NCBI GenBank assembly: GCA_019359375.1
Contig: JAHHHL010000001.1
Span: 281,971-345,970 of the forward strand
DNA: 64,000 nucleotides
Source of the DNA: Lyngbya sp. HA4199-MV5
GTDB taxonomy: Bacteria > Cyanobacteriota > Cyanobacteriia > Leptolyngbyales > Leptolyngbyaceae
Direction: 5' to 3'
Below, one piece after another: positions 9,097 through 16,385 of this stretch. The notes below the pieces were generated by a model, which worked only from the letters and a program-made list of their open reading frames with translations, was not told the DNA's origin and did no database searches. Within the stretch, counting starts at the first letter, position 1. Each line of letters begins with the position of its first letter. Both the position numbers and the translations under genes were made by a program.

Positions 9097-11784
9097 ATGA
9101 ATGCCGAAGCGTTCTTGAATCAAGGGTTAGCGAAGGCGCAAAAAGGTGACTACAAGGGAGCCATTGCCGACCTGACCGAAGCCATCCAGCTTTACCCCAA
9201 GTATGCCGGGGCGTTTTTGCATCGCGGGAATGCGCGGCTGGCATTGCACGACCACAAGGGCGCGATCGCCGATTTTGACGACGTGTTGCAGATCAATCCC
9301 AACATTGCCGAGGCATACATGGGACGCGGGACAGCGCTGGCTCATGCCGGGAATAAGCAGGGTGCCGTGACAAATTTCAATCAAGCGCTTCAGCTTAAAC
9401 CCAAAGCTCCGGCTGTGTATGTCCAGCGGGGCATGGTACGGGCGGATCTCAACGATCCGACTGGTGCGTTAGAGGATTTCAATCAGGCATTGCAGCTTGC
9501 ACCCAACGCGGTGTCTGCTTACATTCAGCGAGGCATTGTGCGATCGGCCACAAACGATCCATCAGGAGCGCTAGAAGACTTCAACCAGGCGCTACAGCTT
9601 GCACCCAACGCGATCGCCGCTTACGTCCAGCGCGGGATTGCCTATGCCGAACGGGGCGAACCAGAACGGGCGATCGCGGATTTTGATCAGGCGCTACAAA
9701 TTAATCCCAATGCCGCGAATGTGTACGTGCAGCGGGGCATCGTGCGGGCGAAACAGAAAGATCCGTTGAGCGCGATCGCCGACTTCAATCATGCCCTGAA
9801 GCTCAACCCCAATTTTTTAGCCGCCTACGTGCAGCGAGGGTTGGTGCGATCGACGTTAGGTGATGCTCAAGGTGCCCTGGACGACTTCAATCGGGGACTC
9901 AAACTGAACCCTCACGCGATTTCGGCGTATCTGCAACGGGGCATTGCCTGTGCCGCACTGGGCAACAAACCAAAAGCACTGGAAGACTTCAACCGGGCGC
10001 TGGAATTAGATCCTGGTTCTGTTGAGGCACTGGTCAACCGAGGCAAAATTCACGCTGAACTGGGCGATCGAGAAGCCGCGATCGCCGACTTTACGCATGC
10101 CCTGAAGCTGAACCCCAACACCCCTAACGCCCATCTGTATCGCAGCGTGATGCAGCTTGAACTGGACGATCGCCAGAAAGCCTCCGAAGACTTCAACCTG
10201 GCGGTACAAATGTTGCCCAATGCCGCCGATGCCTACATTGAGCGTGGGCTGTTTCGTGCTCTCATTGGCAACCACCATGCTGCCCTCGAAGACTTCAACC
10301 GCTGCCTGCGGATGCATTCGGATTCTGCGGCTGGCTACCTGCAACGCGGACTTTTGAGAACAACGCTGGGTGAACTGGACGGCGCGATCGCAGACTTCGA
10401 CCAGGCGATTCGCCTTGACCCCAGTTCTGATAGCGCGTACCTGCATCGAGGCTTGTTGAAAGCACGGCTGACCGACTTTGAAGGAGCCTTAGCCGATTTG
10501 AACTATGCCATCCAGCATGATCCCAACCTGGTCGATGCCTACATCAACCGGGGTGCAATTCACCTCAAACTGGGCAACACAGAAGCGGCTGAGGCTGATC
10601 TGCAAGCGTTGCTCACCATCAGCCCGAACCCTGCGACGGCGGCGCTCAATCGTGGGCTGGTGCTGGTCAAACTGGGTCAGGAAGAAGGCGCGATCGCGGA
10701 CTTCAATCACGCGCTACAGGTTAACCCAACCACCATCGGCGCACATCTCAATCGGGGCATCCTCCTGGCGGCTCTGAGCGATCAGCAAACCGCCCTCACC
10801 GATTTCAACCAGGAACTCAACATCAATCCGTCGTCTGCGGAAGCATTGGTACAGCGAGGCATTTTGCTGGCAGAACTGGGTGAAACCGCGATGGCGTTGC
10901 AGGATTTTGATCAGGCGCTCAAGCTCAATCCCCGCCTGCCTGTTGCCCGGTTCCAGCGCGGCAAATTGCACACTGAGGTTGGGACTCCTCAAGCCGCGAT
11001 CGCCGATCTTCACCCCATTCTCACCAGCAAAGCCGCTTCCATTCCTGCCTACGTGCAGCGCGGACTGGCGCACCTGGAACTGGGCAAGCGCAAACCTGCA
11101 ATGGATGATTTTGGTGAAGCCCTACGCCTCCAACCCAAATCGCCTGAAGATTATCTGTATCTAGGCATCGCGCATACCCAACAGGGCGAACCCCGCGCCA
11201 CCGAGGACGATTTCAATCAAGCCGTCGAAAGCAGCCTTTATCCCGTCAAAACCTGCCTCCAGCGGGGCATTCTGCAAGCCAAACTCGGCAATAAAGTCGG
11301 CGCACTGACCGATTTTGACTACGTGGTGCAGGTGAATCCTAACTTGCCAACCGTGTATCTGCATCGCGGCATCGTCCGAGCAATGAATGCCGATACCGAA
11401 GGCGCGATCGCCGATTTCACCCAGGTCGCCCACCTCTATCCCACCTCTACCGCTACTGCCATCCATCACAGCGCCATCCAGATTATCCTGGGTGATGCGA
11501 CTGCCGCAACTCAGGCGTTAGAGCAAGCCATGCAAAACGGCACTACGTCCGCTGATGCCTTCTACCAGCGAGGCTTAGTGCGCGCAACCCTGGCAGACAA
11601 TAAAGGAGCCGTTGCCGATTTTGATGCCGCGATCGCCGCCAACCCCAACTTCGCCGCCGCCTACTTCAAACGCAGCAAACTACGATCGACCTTGGGTGAT
11701 CAAGAAGGTGCCGAAGTCGATACGCAACGGGTTACAGAACTCACTGCCCATCTGGTGATTGTAACCAAAGAAGCCGATCGCTGA
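9097..11784 (+). CDS. Giant TPR-repeat protein (about 26 repeats)
   Basis: 895 residues from the ATG at 9097 (an in-frame TTG 30 bases upstream would add ten). Almost the whole protein is tetratricopeptide repeats of 34 residues each, about 26 of them, with the consensus GA-x-x-DFNQAL-x-LNPN-x-x-AY-x-RG. There is no signal peptide, transmembrane segment or other domain, so it should be a cytoplasmic solenoid that scaffolds protein-protein contacts; partners are unknown. Repeats differ enough (GDREAAIADFTHALKLNPN versus GNTEAAEADLQALLTISPNP) to suggest an old array, in contrast to the near-identical TPRs in the gene at 16386. No operon partner; the upstream gap is an STRR array. Confidence 0.85.
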   Translation: MNAEAFLNQGLAKAQKGDYKGAIADLTEAIQLYPKYAGAFLHRGNARLALHDHKGAIADFDDVLQINPNIAEAYMGRGTALAHAGNKQGAVTNFNQALQLKPKAPAVYVQRGMVRADLNDPTGALEDFNQALQLAPNAVSAYIQRGIVRSATNDPSGALEDFNQALQLAPNAIAAYVQRGIAYAERGEPERAIADFDQALQINPNAANVYVQRGIVRAKQKDPLSAIADFNHALKLNPNFLAAYVQRGLVRSTLGDAQGALDDFNRGLKLNPHAISAYLQRGIACAALGNKPKALEDFNRALELDPGSVEALVNRGKIHAELGDREAAIADFTHALKLNPNTPNAHLYRSVMQLELDDRQKASEDFNLAVQMLPNAADAYIERGLFRALIGNHHAALEDFNRCLRMHSDSAAGYLQRGLLRTTLGELDGAIADFDQAIRLDPSSDSAYLHRGLLKARLTDFEGALADLNYAIQHDPNLVDAYINRGAIHLKLGNTEAAEADLQALLTISPNPATAALNRGLVLVKLGQEEGAIADFNHALQVNPTTIGAHLNRGILLAALSDQQTALTDFNQELNINPSSAEALVQRGILLAELGETAMALQDFDQALKLNPRLPVARFQRGKLHTEVGTPQAAIADLHPILTSKAASIPAYVQRGLAHLELGKRKPAMDDFGEALRLQPKSPEDYLYLGIAHTQQGEPRATEDDFNQAVESSLYPVKTCLQRGILQAKLGNKVGALTDFDYVVQVNPNLPTVYLHRGIVRAMNADTEGAIADFTQVAHLYPTSTATAIHHSAIQIILGDATAATQALEQAMQNGTTSADAFYQRGLVRATLADNKGAVADFDAAIAANPNFAAAYFKRSKLRSTLGDQEGAEVDTQRVTELTAHLVIVTKEADR

Positions 11785-12124
11785 CCGTTTTGTGTTACGA
11801 GGCTTGAGGTTAACTGTTGAGGAAATGTATTGAAAGTTGTTGGCAAGACGAACTTGCTAGAGTTCCGAGATTTTTTTGCCGTAGCTTAGCCCTTTTATTT
11901 AGACTAATGTCGCAAGTAGTGCTTTTTAACGAAAAATTCCCAGAATTAGACACTACCAGTAGCATTTTTAGAATTAGTCCAAACTCCAGTTAGCCAAAAG
12001 CTTTTATAGTACAAAGAAACTATAAAGCATAAGAGTTTTCATAGCTTTTGTTGCAAAAAATGTATAAGCTGGTCATATACGACTATCCGTCTTCCTAAGA
12101 CTTCGCAATAAGGAGGTGAGCTTA
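11785..12124. other. 340-bp A/T-rich intergenic region upstream of the Panacea gene
   Basis: Noticeably A/T richer than its neighbours and without HIP1 sites, as often seen at acquired modules. It holds the ribosome binding site AGGAGG at 12111-12116, eight bases before the GTG at 12125. A short AGAATTAG motif occurs twice (11942 and 11970 region). No small gene seen. Confidence 0.5.
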
Positions 12125-12583
12125 GTGCTGTCCTGCTTTGACATAGCAGACTATTTTATTTGGTTGGCGAATGAGACTGGCTCCTTCATTAGTAACCTAA
12201 AGCTTCAAAAGCTTGTTTACTATGCTCAGGCTTGGCATATTGCTCTCTACAACGAGCCTCTCTTTGCAGAAGATTTTCAGGCTTGGGTGCACGGACCAGT
12301 AATCCCATCTCTTTATCAAAAATACAAAGCTTTTGGATGGCAGCCAATTTGGGAAGATGCTACCCCCAAGCTTCCTGAAGATGTTGTTCAATTCCTTGAT
12401 GAGGTCGCGGATGAGTATTTTGCTTGCGATGCATATGAGTTAGAGCAAATGACTCATGCTGAAGATCCGTGGGGCTGGGCTAGAGGCAACTTACCACCAG
12501 ATGCACCCTCCAACGAGATTATCAAGAAAGAGTGGATGAAGGAGTATTACGGAGCGCGTGTCGAAGAAAATAAAGAAGATTAA
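12125..12583 (+). CDS. Panacea-domain (DUF4065) protein, candidate antitoxin
   Basis: 152 residues. SNLKLQKLVYYAQAWHIALY, followed by LFAEDFQAWVHGPVIPSLYQ, is the diagnostic core of the Panacea domain (SocA-like/DUF4065), the antitoxin fold known to neutralise many unrelated toxins. The end (MTHAEDPWGWARGNLPPD, then IIKKEWMKEYY) is also typical. GTG at 12125 is chosen because AGGAGG at 12111-12116 is ideally spaced for it, whereas the longer frame from 12116 begins inside that site. The gene overlaps the next by 26 bases, as expected for a translationally coupled toxin-antitoxin operon. Low G+C and absence of HIP1 sites suggest horizontal transfer. Antitoxin function is inferred from the family. 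Confidence 0.85.
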   Translation: MLSCFDIADYFIWLANETGSFISNLKLQKLVYYAQAWHIALYNEPLFAEDFQAWVHGPVIPSLYQKYKAFGWQPIWEDATPKLPEDVVQFLDEVADEYFACDAYELEQMTHAEDPWGWARGNLPPDAPSNEIIKKEWMKEYYGARVEENKED

Positions 12584-12989
12584 AGTCTCGAAAAGTAGTA
12601 CGTCTGGGATTGAATCAGTAAAGCTGAAGCCGCAAGGCATCAGCTTTTCGTTTAAGTATTATCAAGACGATCATGAGAAGTTTTCTTGTATTGAGAAAGC
12701 GTCTACGTACTGGCTAACTCTGATTGATCGTTTAAAGGCTCTATCAGGTTTGTCCAACCGAGAATTATTAATGAATCGTAGTAGTTCTTTGAGATGTCAT
12801 CCAATTAAATGGGAAGACACAAGTGAAAATTGGTTTGGATTGCCGAACGAGGAGCAGTTAGTAGACACTCCCTACCAGTTTTCACTTTCCTCAAACGAGC
12901 ATGGCAGAGTTCATGGATTTTTTATTGACGAGATCTTCTATATTGTTTGGCTAGATCCTGACCATTTACTTTATCCTGCAAGAAATTAG
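12558..12989 (+). CDS. Partner of the Panacea protein, candidate toxin
   Basis: 143 residues, GTG start, overlapping the Panacea gene. The N-terminus is very basic (SKKIKKIKVSKSS). The body has GISFSFKYYQDDHEKFSC, then LRCHPIKWEDTSENWFGLP, and a conserved-looking end EHGRVHGFFIDEIFYIVWLD with PDHLLYPARN. I recall the last segment from small proteins that follow DUF4065 genes in cyanobacteria and proteobacteria, but I know of no assigned activity. No membrane segment; no recognisable nuclease or kinase motif. Being the downstream, overlapping member of a Panacea operon, it is the obvious toxin candidate. Its base composition matches the upstream gene and differs from flanking housekeeping genes. 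Confidence 0.7.
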   Translation: MSKKIKKIKVSKSSTSGIESVKLKPQGISFSFKYYQDDHEKFSCIEKASTYWLTLIDRLKALSGLSNRELLMNRSSSLRCHPIKWEDTSENWFGLPNEEQLVDTPYQFSLSSNEHGRVHGFFIDEIFYIVWLDPDHLLYPARN

Positions 12990-13150
12990 TAGAGCGCCGT
13001 GTAACAATGCCAATTTGCTGAGGTTGAGAGAATATTTGCAAGATATAGACATTGTTCACAGCGAATGAGTGAGGAACATTCACAACGCGTCACGCTGAGC
13101 GATACACTCTGAGGGGATGACTCGCACACCTCCTCACACTGACCTGTACC

Positions 13151-13897
13151 GTGAAGCCATTTCTTTTTGTGACCGACCTGGATCATACGCTGGTGGGGGA
13201 CGATCGCGCCATGCACGAACTCAACCAGCGGTTAGAGCAGCATCGCCAGCAGTACGGCACCAAGCTGGTGTATTCCACCGGGCGATCGCTCACCAGCTAC
13301 CAACACCTCACCACCGAAAAGTCGCTCCTGCCGCCCGATATTCTCATTTGCGCCGTAGGGACTGAGATTTACCATCAAGACAGCAAAGAACCCGATTCCA
13401 TCTGGTTTCAGAAACTTTCGGTCGGGTGGCAACGGGATGTGGTCGTAAACAGTGCCGCCCGCTTTGTTGACCTTACGCCTCAACCCGATTCGGAGCAACG
13501 TCCCTTCAAAGTCAGCTACTTTTTGAGCGAACAAGCTGCCGTCGAAGTCATTCCCGATCTAGAATCCCTGCTTGAAGAACAGGGTGTAGACGCTCAAGTT
13601 ATTTTCAGCGGGGGCAAAGATCTCGACATTCTGCCAAGACAGGCGAATAAAGGCATGGCGATGACCTTCGTACGGCAATTTCTGGAGTTTGAATCTGCTC
13701 GTACCGTTGCCTGCGGTGATTCTGGTAATGACATCGCGCTGTTTTGCGATCGCCAGGAACGCGGCATCATCGTCGGCAACGCCCGCCCCGAACTGCTCCA
13801 CTGGCACCGTGTAAATCCCAACCCTAATCGTTACCTTGCCCTTGCCGAATGTGCTGGTGGCATTCTAGAAGGGCTACAACACTTTGGATTTCTTTGA
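13151..13897 (+). CDS. spp: Sucrose-phosphate phosphatase
   Basis: Hydrolyses sucrose-6F-phosphate to sucrose, the last step of sucrose synthesis used as compatible solute in cyanobacteria. 248 residues is the usual length of the cyanobacterial single-domain enzyme. HAD-superfamily motifs are complete: DLDHTL (residues 9-14, nucleophile and acid Asp), STGR (42-45), the Lys of QANKG (167) and GDSGND (189-194). The cap segment (residues ~90-160) corresponds to the sucrose-binding cap of SPP. GTG start. It stands alone; sucrose-phosphate synthase is not in the window, so the protein could in principle be another Cof-type HAD phosphatase, but the motif spacing fits SPP well. Confidence 0.88.
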   Translation: MKPFLFVTDLDHTLVGDDRAMHELNQRLEQHRQQYGTKLVYSTGRSLTSYQHLTTEKSLLPPDILICAVGTEIYHQDSKEPDSIWFQKLSVGWQRDVVVNSAARFVDLTPQPDSEQRPFKVSYFLSEQAAVEVIPDLESLLEEQGVDAQVIFSGGKDLDILPRQANKGMAMTFVRQFLEFESARTVACGDSGNDIALFCDRQERGIIVGNARPELLHWHRVNPNPNRYLALAECAGGILEGLQHFGFL

Positions 13898-13985
13898 TTG
13901 AAAGCTGCCAGATACGAGCCTACATTCAGGTTCAATTTATTGCCATAATATTGCTGAGGACTCGATCGTTAAGTAAGTAAGATAT

Positions 13986-14249
13986 ATGGCTCAAACAGCA
14001 CTTCAAGCGATTCTTAATCAACTTCGAGAGCTTGAAATCGAAGAATTAAAAGAAGTGAACCAAGCTGTTCAACAATATCTCGTTGCAAGAGCTATAACAT
14101 TTGAAAGAACAGCATTCGATCGAGCGCTGCTCGATTCTGGCTTAATTGAGCAACTCAAGCAACCTCACTATCGGCAAGAAACCGATCGACAACTACTTCA
14201 GGTGCAGGGAAAACCGTTGTCTGAAACGATTATTGAGGAACGGCGCTAA
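13986..14249 (+). CDS. Putative antitoxin partner of PIN toxin
   Basis: 87 residues, ending directly before the ATG of the PIN-domain gene (14250). The N-terminal half is an amphipathic helix (LQAILNQLRELEIEELKEVN, continuing QAVQQYLVAR), and the C-terminal half is polar and likely wraps the toxin. Size, order and zero-base spacing are those of a VapB-like antitoxin. No Phd, AbrB or RHH motif is obvious, so the DNA-binding class is not assigned. Preceded by a short A/T-rich leader with a likely autoregulated promoter. Confidence 0.7.
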   Translation: MAQTALQAILNQLRELEIEELKEVNQAVQQYLVARAITFERTAFDRALLDSGLIEQLKQPHYRQETDRQLLQVQGKPLSETIIEERR

Positions 14250-14711
14250 ATGGCTGTTTACTTCATTGACAGCAGTGCCCTTGTCAAACGCTATGTAAAC
14301 GAAACAGGTTCCTCCTGGGTTTTAAGCTTGTTCGATCCAGCATCAAATAACCGAATCGTGATTGCTGCTATTACCGCTGTTGAGATGATTGCAGCCATTT
14401 CTCGCCGTGAAAGAGGTGGAAGTCTTGCCCCATTGGGCGCAAAGACATTGTGCAATCAGTTTCGCCTTGACTATCAATCCGATTACCAAAGTGTCAACAT
14501 TACAAGCGCTATTGTTACGTCTGCAATGGGTTTGTCGGAAACTTACGGCTTACGTGGTTATGATGCGGTTCAGTTAGCTGTGGGTTGCGCCATTCATGCT
14601 GTATGTTTAGCAAGTGGCACGTCATTAACATTTGTTTCCTCCGATGGGGAGTTGAACGAAGCCGCTTTAAGAGAAGGCATAGTTGTCGAAAATCCCAACA
14701 GTTACCCATGA
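14250..14711 (+). CDS. PIN-domain toxin (VapC-like ribonuclease)
   Basis: 153 residues with the complete acidic centre of PIN-domain RNases: D7 in FIDSSALVKRY, E45 in AVEMIAAI, D105 in RGYDAVQLA and D132 in FVSSDGELN. VapC-type enzymes cleave tRNA or rRNA with Mg2+ when freed from their antitoxin. The gene directly follows its probable antitoxin. Apparently intact, in contrast to the second PIN gene at 26044. ruvA starts 45 bases downstream. Confidence 0.88.
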   Translation: MAVYFIDSSALVKRYVNETGSSWVLSLFDPASNNRIVIAAITAVEMIAAISRRERGGSLAPLGAKTLCNQFRLDYQSDYQSVNITSAIVTSAMGLSETYGLRGYDAVQLAVGCAIHAVCLASGTSLTFVSSDGELNEAALREGIVVENPNSYP

Positions 14712-14756
14712 ACTTGCTTCTAATGCCTTGCCCATTTACTCTTGCTCCTTACTCGC

Positions 14757-15377
14757 ATGATTGGTTATCTCAAGGGCACGGTTGCCTACATTCAAAAAGC
14801 GAATAACCGCGTGACATTGACGCTGGAGGTGGGGCAGATTGGGTATGACATTCAGATTGTGCCTCGAATTTTGCAATGGGTGGGTATCGGCGAGACCGTA
14901 CAAATTTTTACCCATCTCCATGTGCGCGAAGATCAGGTCGTGCTGTTTGGGTTCGATTCTGCTGCCGAGCGAGATTTGTTTCGCCAGTTGGTGAGCGTGA
15001 GTGGCATTGGTCCCCAACTGGCGCTGGCGTTGCTAGATACGATGGGTTTGCAAGATCTGGTGCAGGCGATCGTCGTGGGCAATACTCGCGCCCTCTCTCG
15101 CACTCCTGGCGTGGGCACCAAAACGGCTGAACGGATCGCGCTTGAACTCAAAACCAAACTAGCAGAATGGCGGCAGCAGGCTGGCATGATTACCACTCCA
15201 TCGTCGGGGCCTGTCCTCTCCATTCAAGAAGATGTGGAAATGACTTTACTGGCGCTAGGCTACACCAATAGCGAAATCTCGCAGGCATTGCAAACCGTTG
15301 GGCAAAGCAGCACCCTCTCCAAAACCGCTGATGCCGAAGAGTGGATTCGGAGCGCGATCGCATGGCTCAGTCGATAA
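14757..15377 (+). CDS. ruvA: Holliday junction branch-migration protein RuvA
   Basis: 206 residues starting MIGYLKGTVAYI, the canonical RuvA N-terminus; an in-frame TTG 15 bases upstream is ignored. Domain I is an OB fold (residues 1-65), domain II contains the two helix-hairpin-helix motifs (LLDTMGLQDLVQAI and SRTPGVGTKTAERIALELK, residues ~90-135), and domain III (residues ~155-205, EEDVEMTLLALGY-like) contacts RuvB. The RuvA tetramer binds four-way junctions and loads the RuvB motor in recombination and fork repair. No ruvB or ruvC nearby, as is usual in cyanobacteria. Confidence 0.96.
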   Translation: MIGYLKGTVAYIQKANNRVTLTLEVGQIGYDIQIVPRILQWVGIGETVQIFTHLHVREDQVVLFGFDSAAERDLFRQLVSVSGIGPQLALALLDTMGLQDLVQAIVVGNTRALSRTPGVGTKTAERIALELKTKLAEWRQQAGMITTPSSGPVLSIQEDVEMTLLALGYTNSEISQALQTVGQSSTLSKTADAEEWIRSAIAWLSR

Positions 15378-15446
15378 AGACCAGAGGACTAATGCGGTAA
15401 TAATATCATTCGGTCAGTGATGCTTCACTACAGTCAGCCAACGCTT

Positions 15447-15959
15447 ATGCCAAAACCAACCAAGTCAGAAAATGTCCCTGAACCTATGCGAGCAAAGTTT
15501 GAGGAACTTACTCAACTGACGGATCGCTTTTGCAAAGAACACCTGAATGATGAGTACGCCCAGCTTTGCCGCTATTTAACGGCTGCCCTTTGCCGTAAGC
15601 GTCCTTCACCACTGACAAGCGGGAAAGCCAACACTTGGGCTTGCGGGATTGTTCACGCGATCGGCACAGTCAACTTCTTATTTGACTCATCTCAAACGCC
15701 TCACATGAAGGCAACTGAAATCTACCAGTTGTTTGGTGTGGGTCAAAGTACGGGGCAGGGAAAATCCAAACAAATTCGAGATGTGATGAAGATGCACCAG
15801 ATGGACCCAAACTGGTCGCTGCCCAGCCTCATTGATCAAAACCCACTGGTCTGGCTGATTTCTGTGAATGGGTACATCATTGATGCTCGTCAGGCACCAC
15901 GAGCGATTCAGGAAGAAGCCTTTCAAAAAGGGATTATTCCTTATCTTCCTGAAGAGTAG
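15447..15959 (+). CDS. DUF6398 domain protein
   Basis: 170 residues from the ATG at 15447 (an earlier ATG at 15420 would add nine). Conserved blocks NVPEPMRAKFEEL-TQLTDRF, then RKRPSPLTSGKANTWACG and FGVGQSTGQGKSKQIRDVMK match the DUF6398 family, whose middle looks like a cyclin/TFIIB-type or winged helix-turn-helix region. Members are scattered through bacteria and often lie near mobile or defence genes, but no function has been assigned. No signal peptide or membrane segment. A DNA-binding role is a guess from the GVGQSTGQGKSKQIRD segment. Confidence 0.75.
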   Translation: MPKPTKSENVPEPMRAKFEELTQLTDRFCKEHLNDEYAQLCRYLTAALCRKRPSPLTSGKANTWACGIVHAIGTVNFLFDSSQTPHMKATEIYQLFGVGQSTGQGKSKQIRDVMKMHQMDPNWSLPSLIDQNPLVWLISVNGYIIDARQAPRAIQEEAFQKGIIPYLPEE

Positions 15960-16060
15960 CTTTAGCCTGCTGTCCTTGCCACTCCTGCAATTCAGCTTCT
16001 CTTTGCCAAGAGATTAGAATCTAAAGAGAACGATCGCTCCATTTTTGAACCCTTTCAGCT

Positions 16061-16312
16061 TTGGAAGGCGGAAGTTTGAGTCTTTTGCTTGAAGTTTCAA
16101 GGAACGAACTCGAAGCGCCAAGTCTGGAACTCGAATAGTCGAGCCTCAGGCTCAAAATTCCGAGCCTAGATCTCGAAGTAACAGGTTCAGAACTCGAAAC
16201 ACCGAGTGCGGTACTCGAATGATCAGGCTCAAGACTCGAAGTAACAGGTTCAGAACTCGAAACACCGAGTTTGGAAGGGGAAAGTTCAGGTTCAGAGGCT
16301 GAGTCGGTTTAG
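16061..16312. repeat. 21-bp tandem repeat array (about 12 units) upstream of the NTPase gene
   Basis: The motif CTCGAA or a close variant occurs exactly every 21 bases at 16088, 16109, 16130, 16151, 16172, 16193, 16214, 16235, 16256 and, degenerate, 16277 and 16298; a further weak unit lies at 16067. Best unit: GAACTCGAAACACCGAGT plus three bases. Two units plus flanks (16173-16208 and 16236-16271) are identical. The period is two helical turns. Frames across it contain stops or lack a start codon, so it is probably not coding. The array ends about 75 bases before the GTG of the next gene. Confidence 0.9.
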
Positions 16313-16385
16313 ATTAGTTCGGTGCGCGTTAGAAGTGAGCAGCATCAGCGCGATCGCAACCCGGAAACGTCAGGAGAAAGACTGA

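Noticed and set aside
10006..10446. Long minus-strand reading frame inside the TPR gene
   Set aside because: Shadow of the repetitive G+C-rich TPR coding sequence; no start signal or family.
13110..13145. CTCCTCACAC motif resembling the Yfr1 small RNA core
   Set aside because: The flanking sequences do not form the two hairpins of Yfr1 and the motif sits right at the start of spp; likely chance.
16061..16312. Possible CRISPR array (regular repeats)
   Set aside because: Units are 21 bp head-to-tail with no spacers of 30-40 bp, and no cas gene is nearby.
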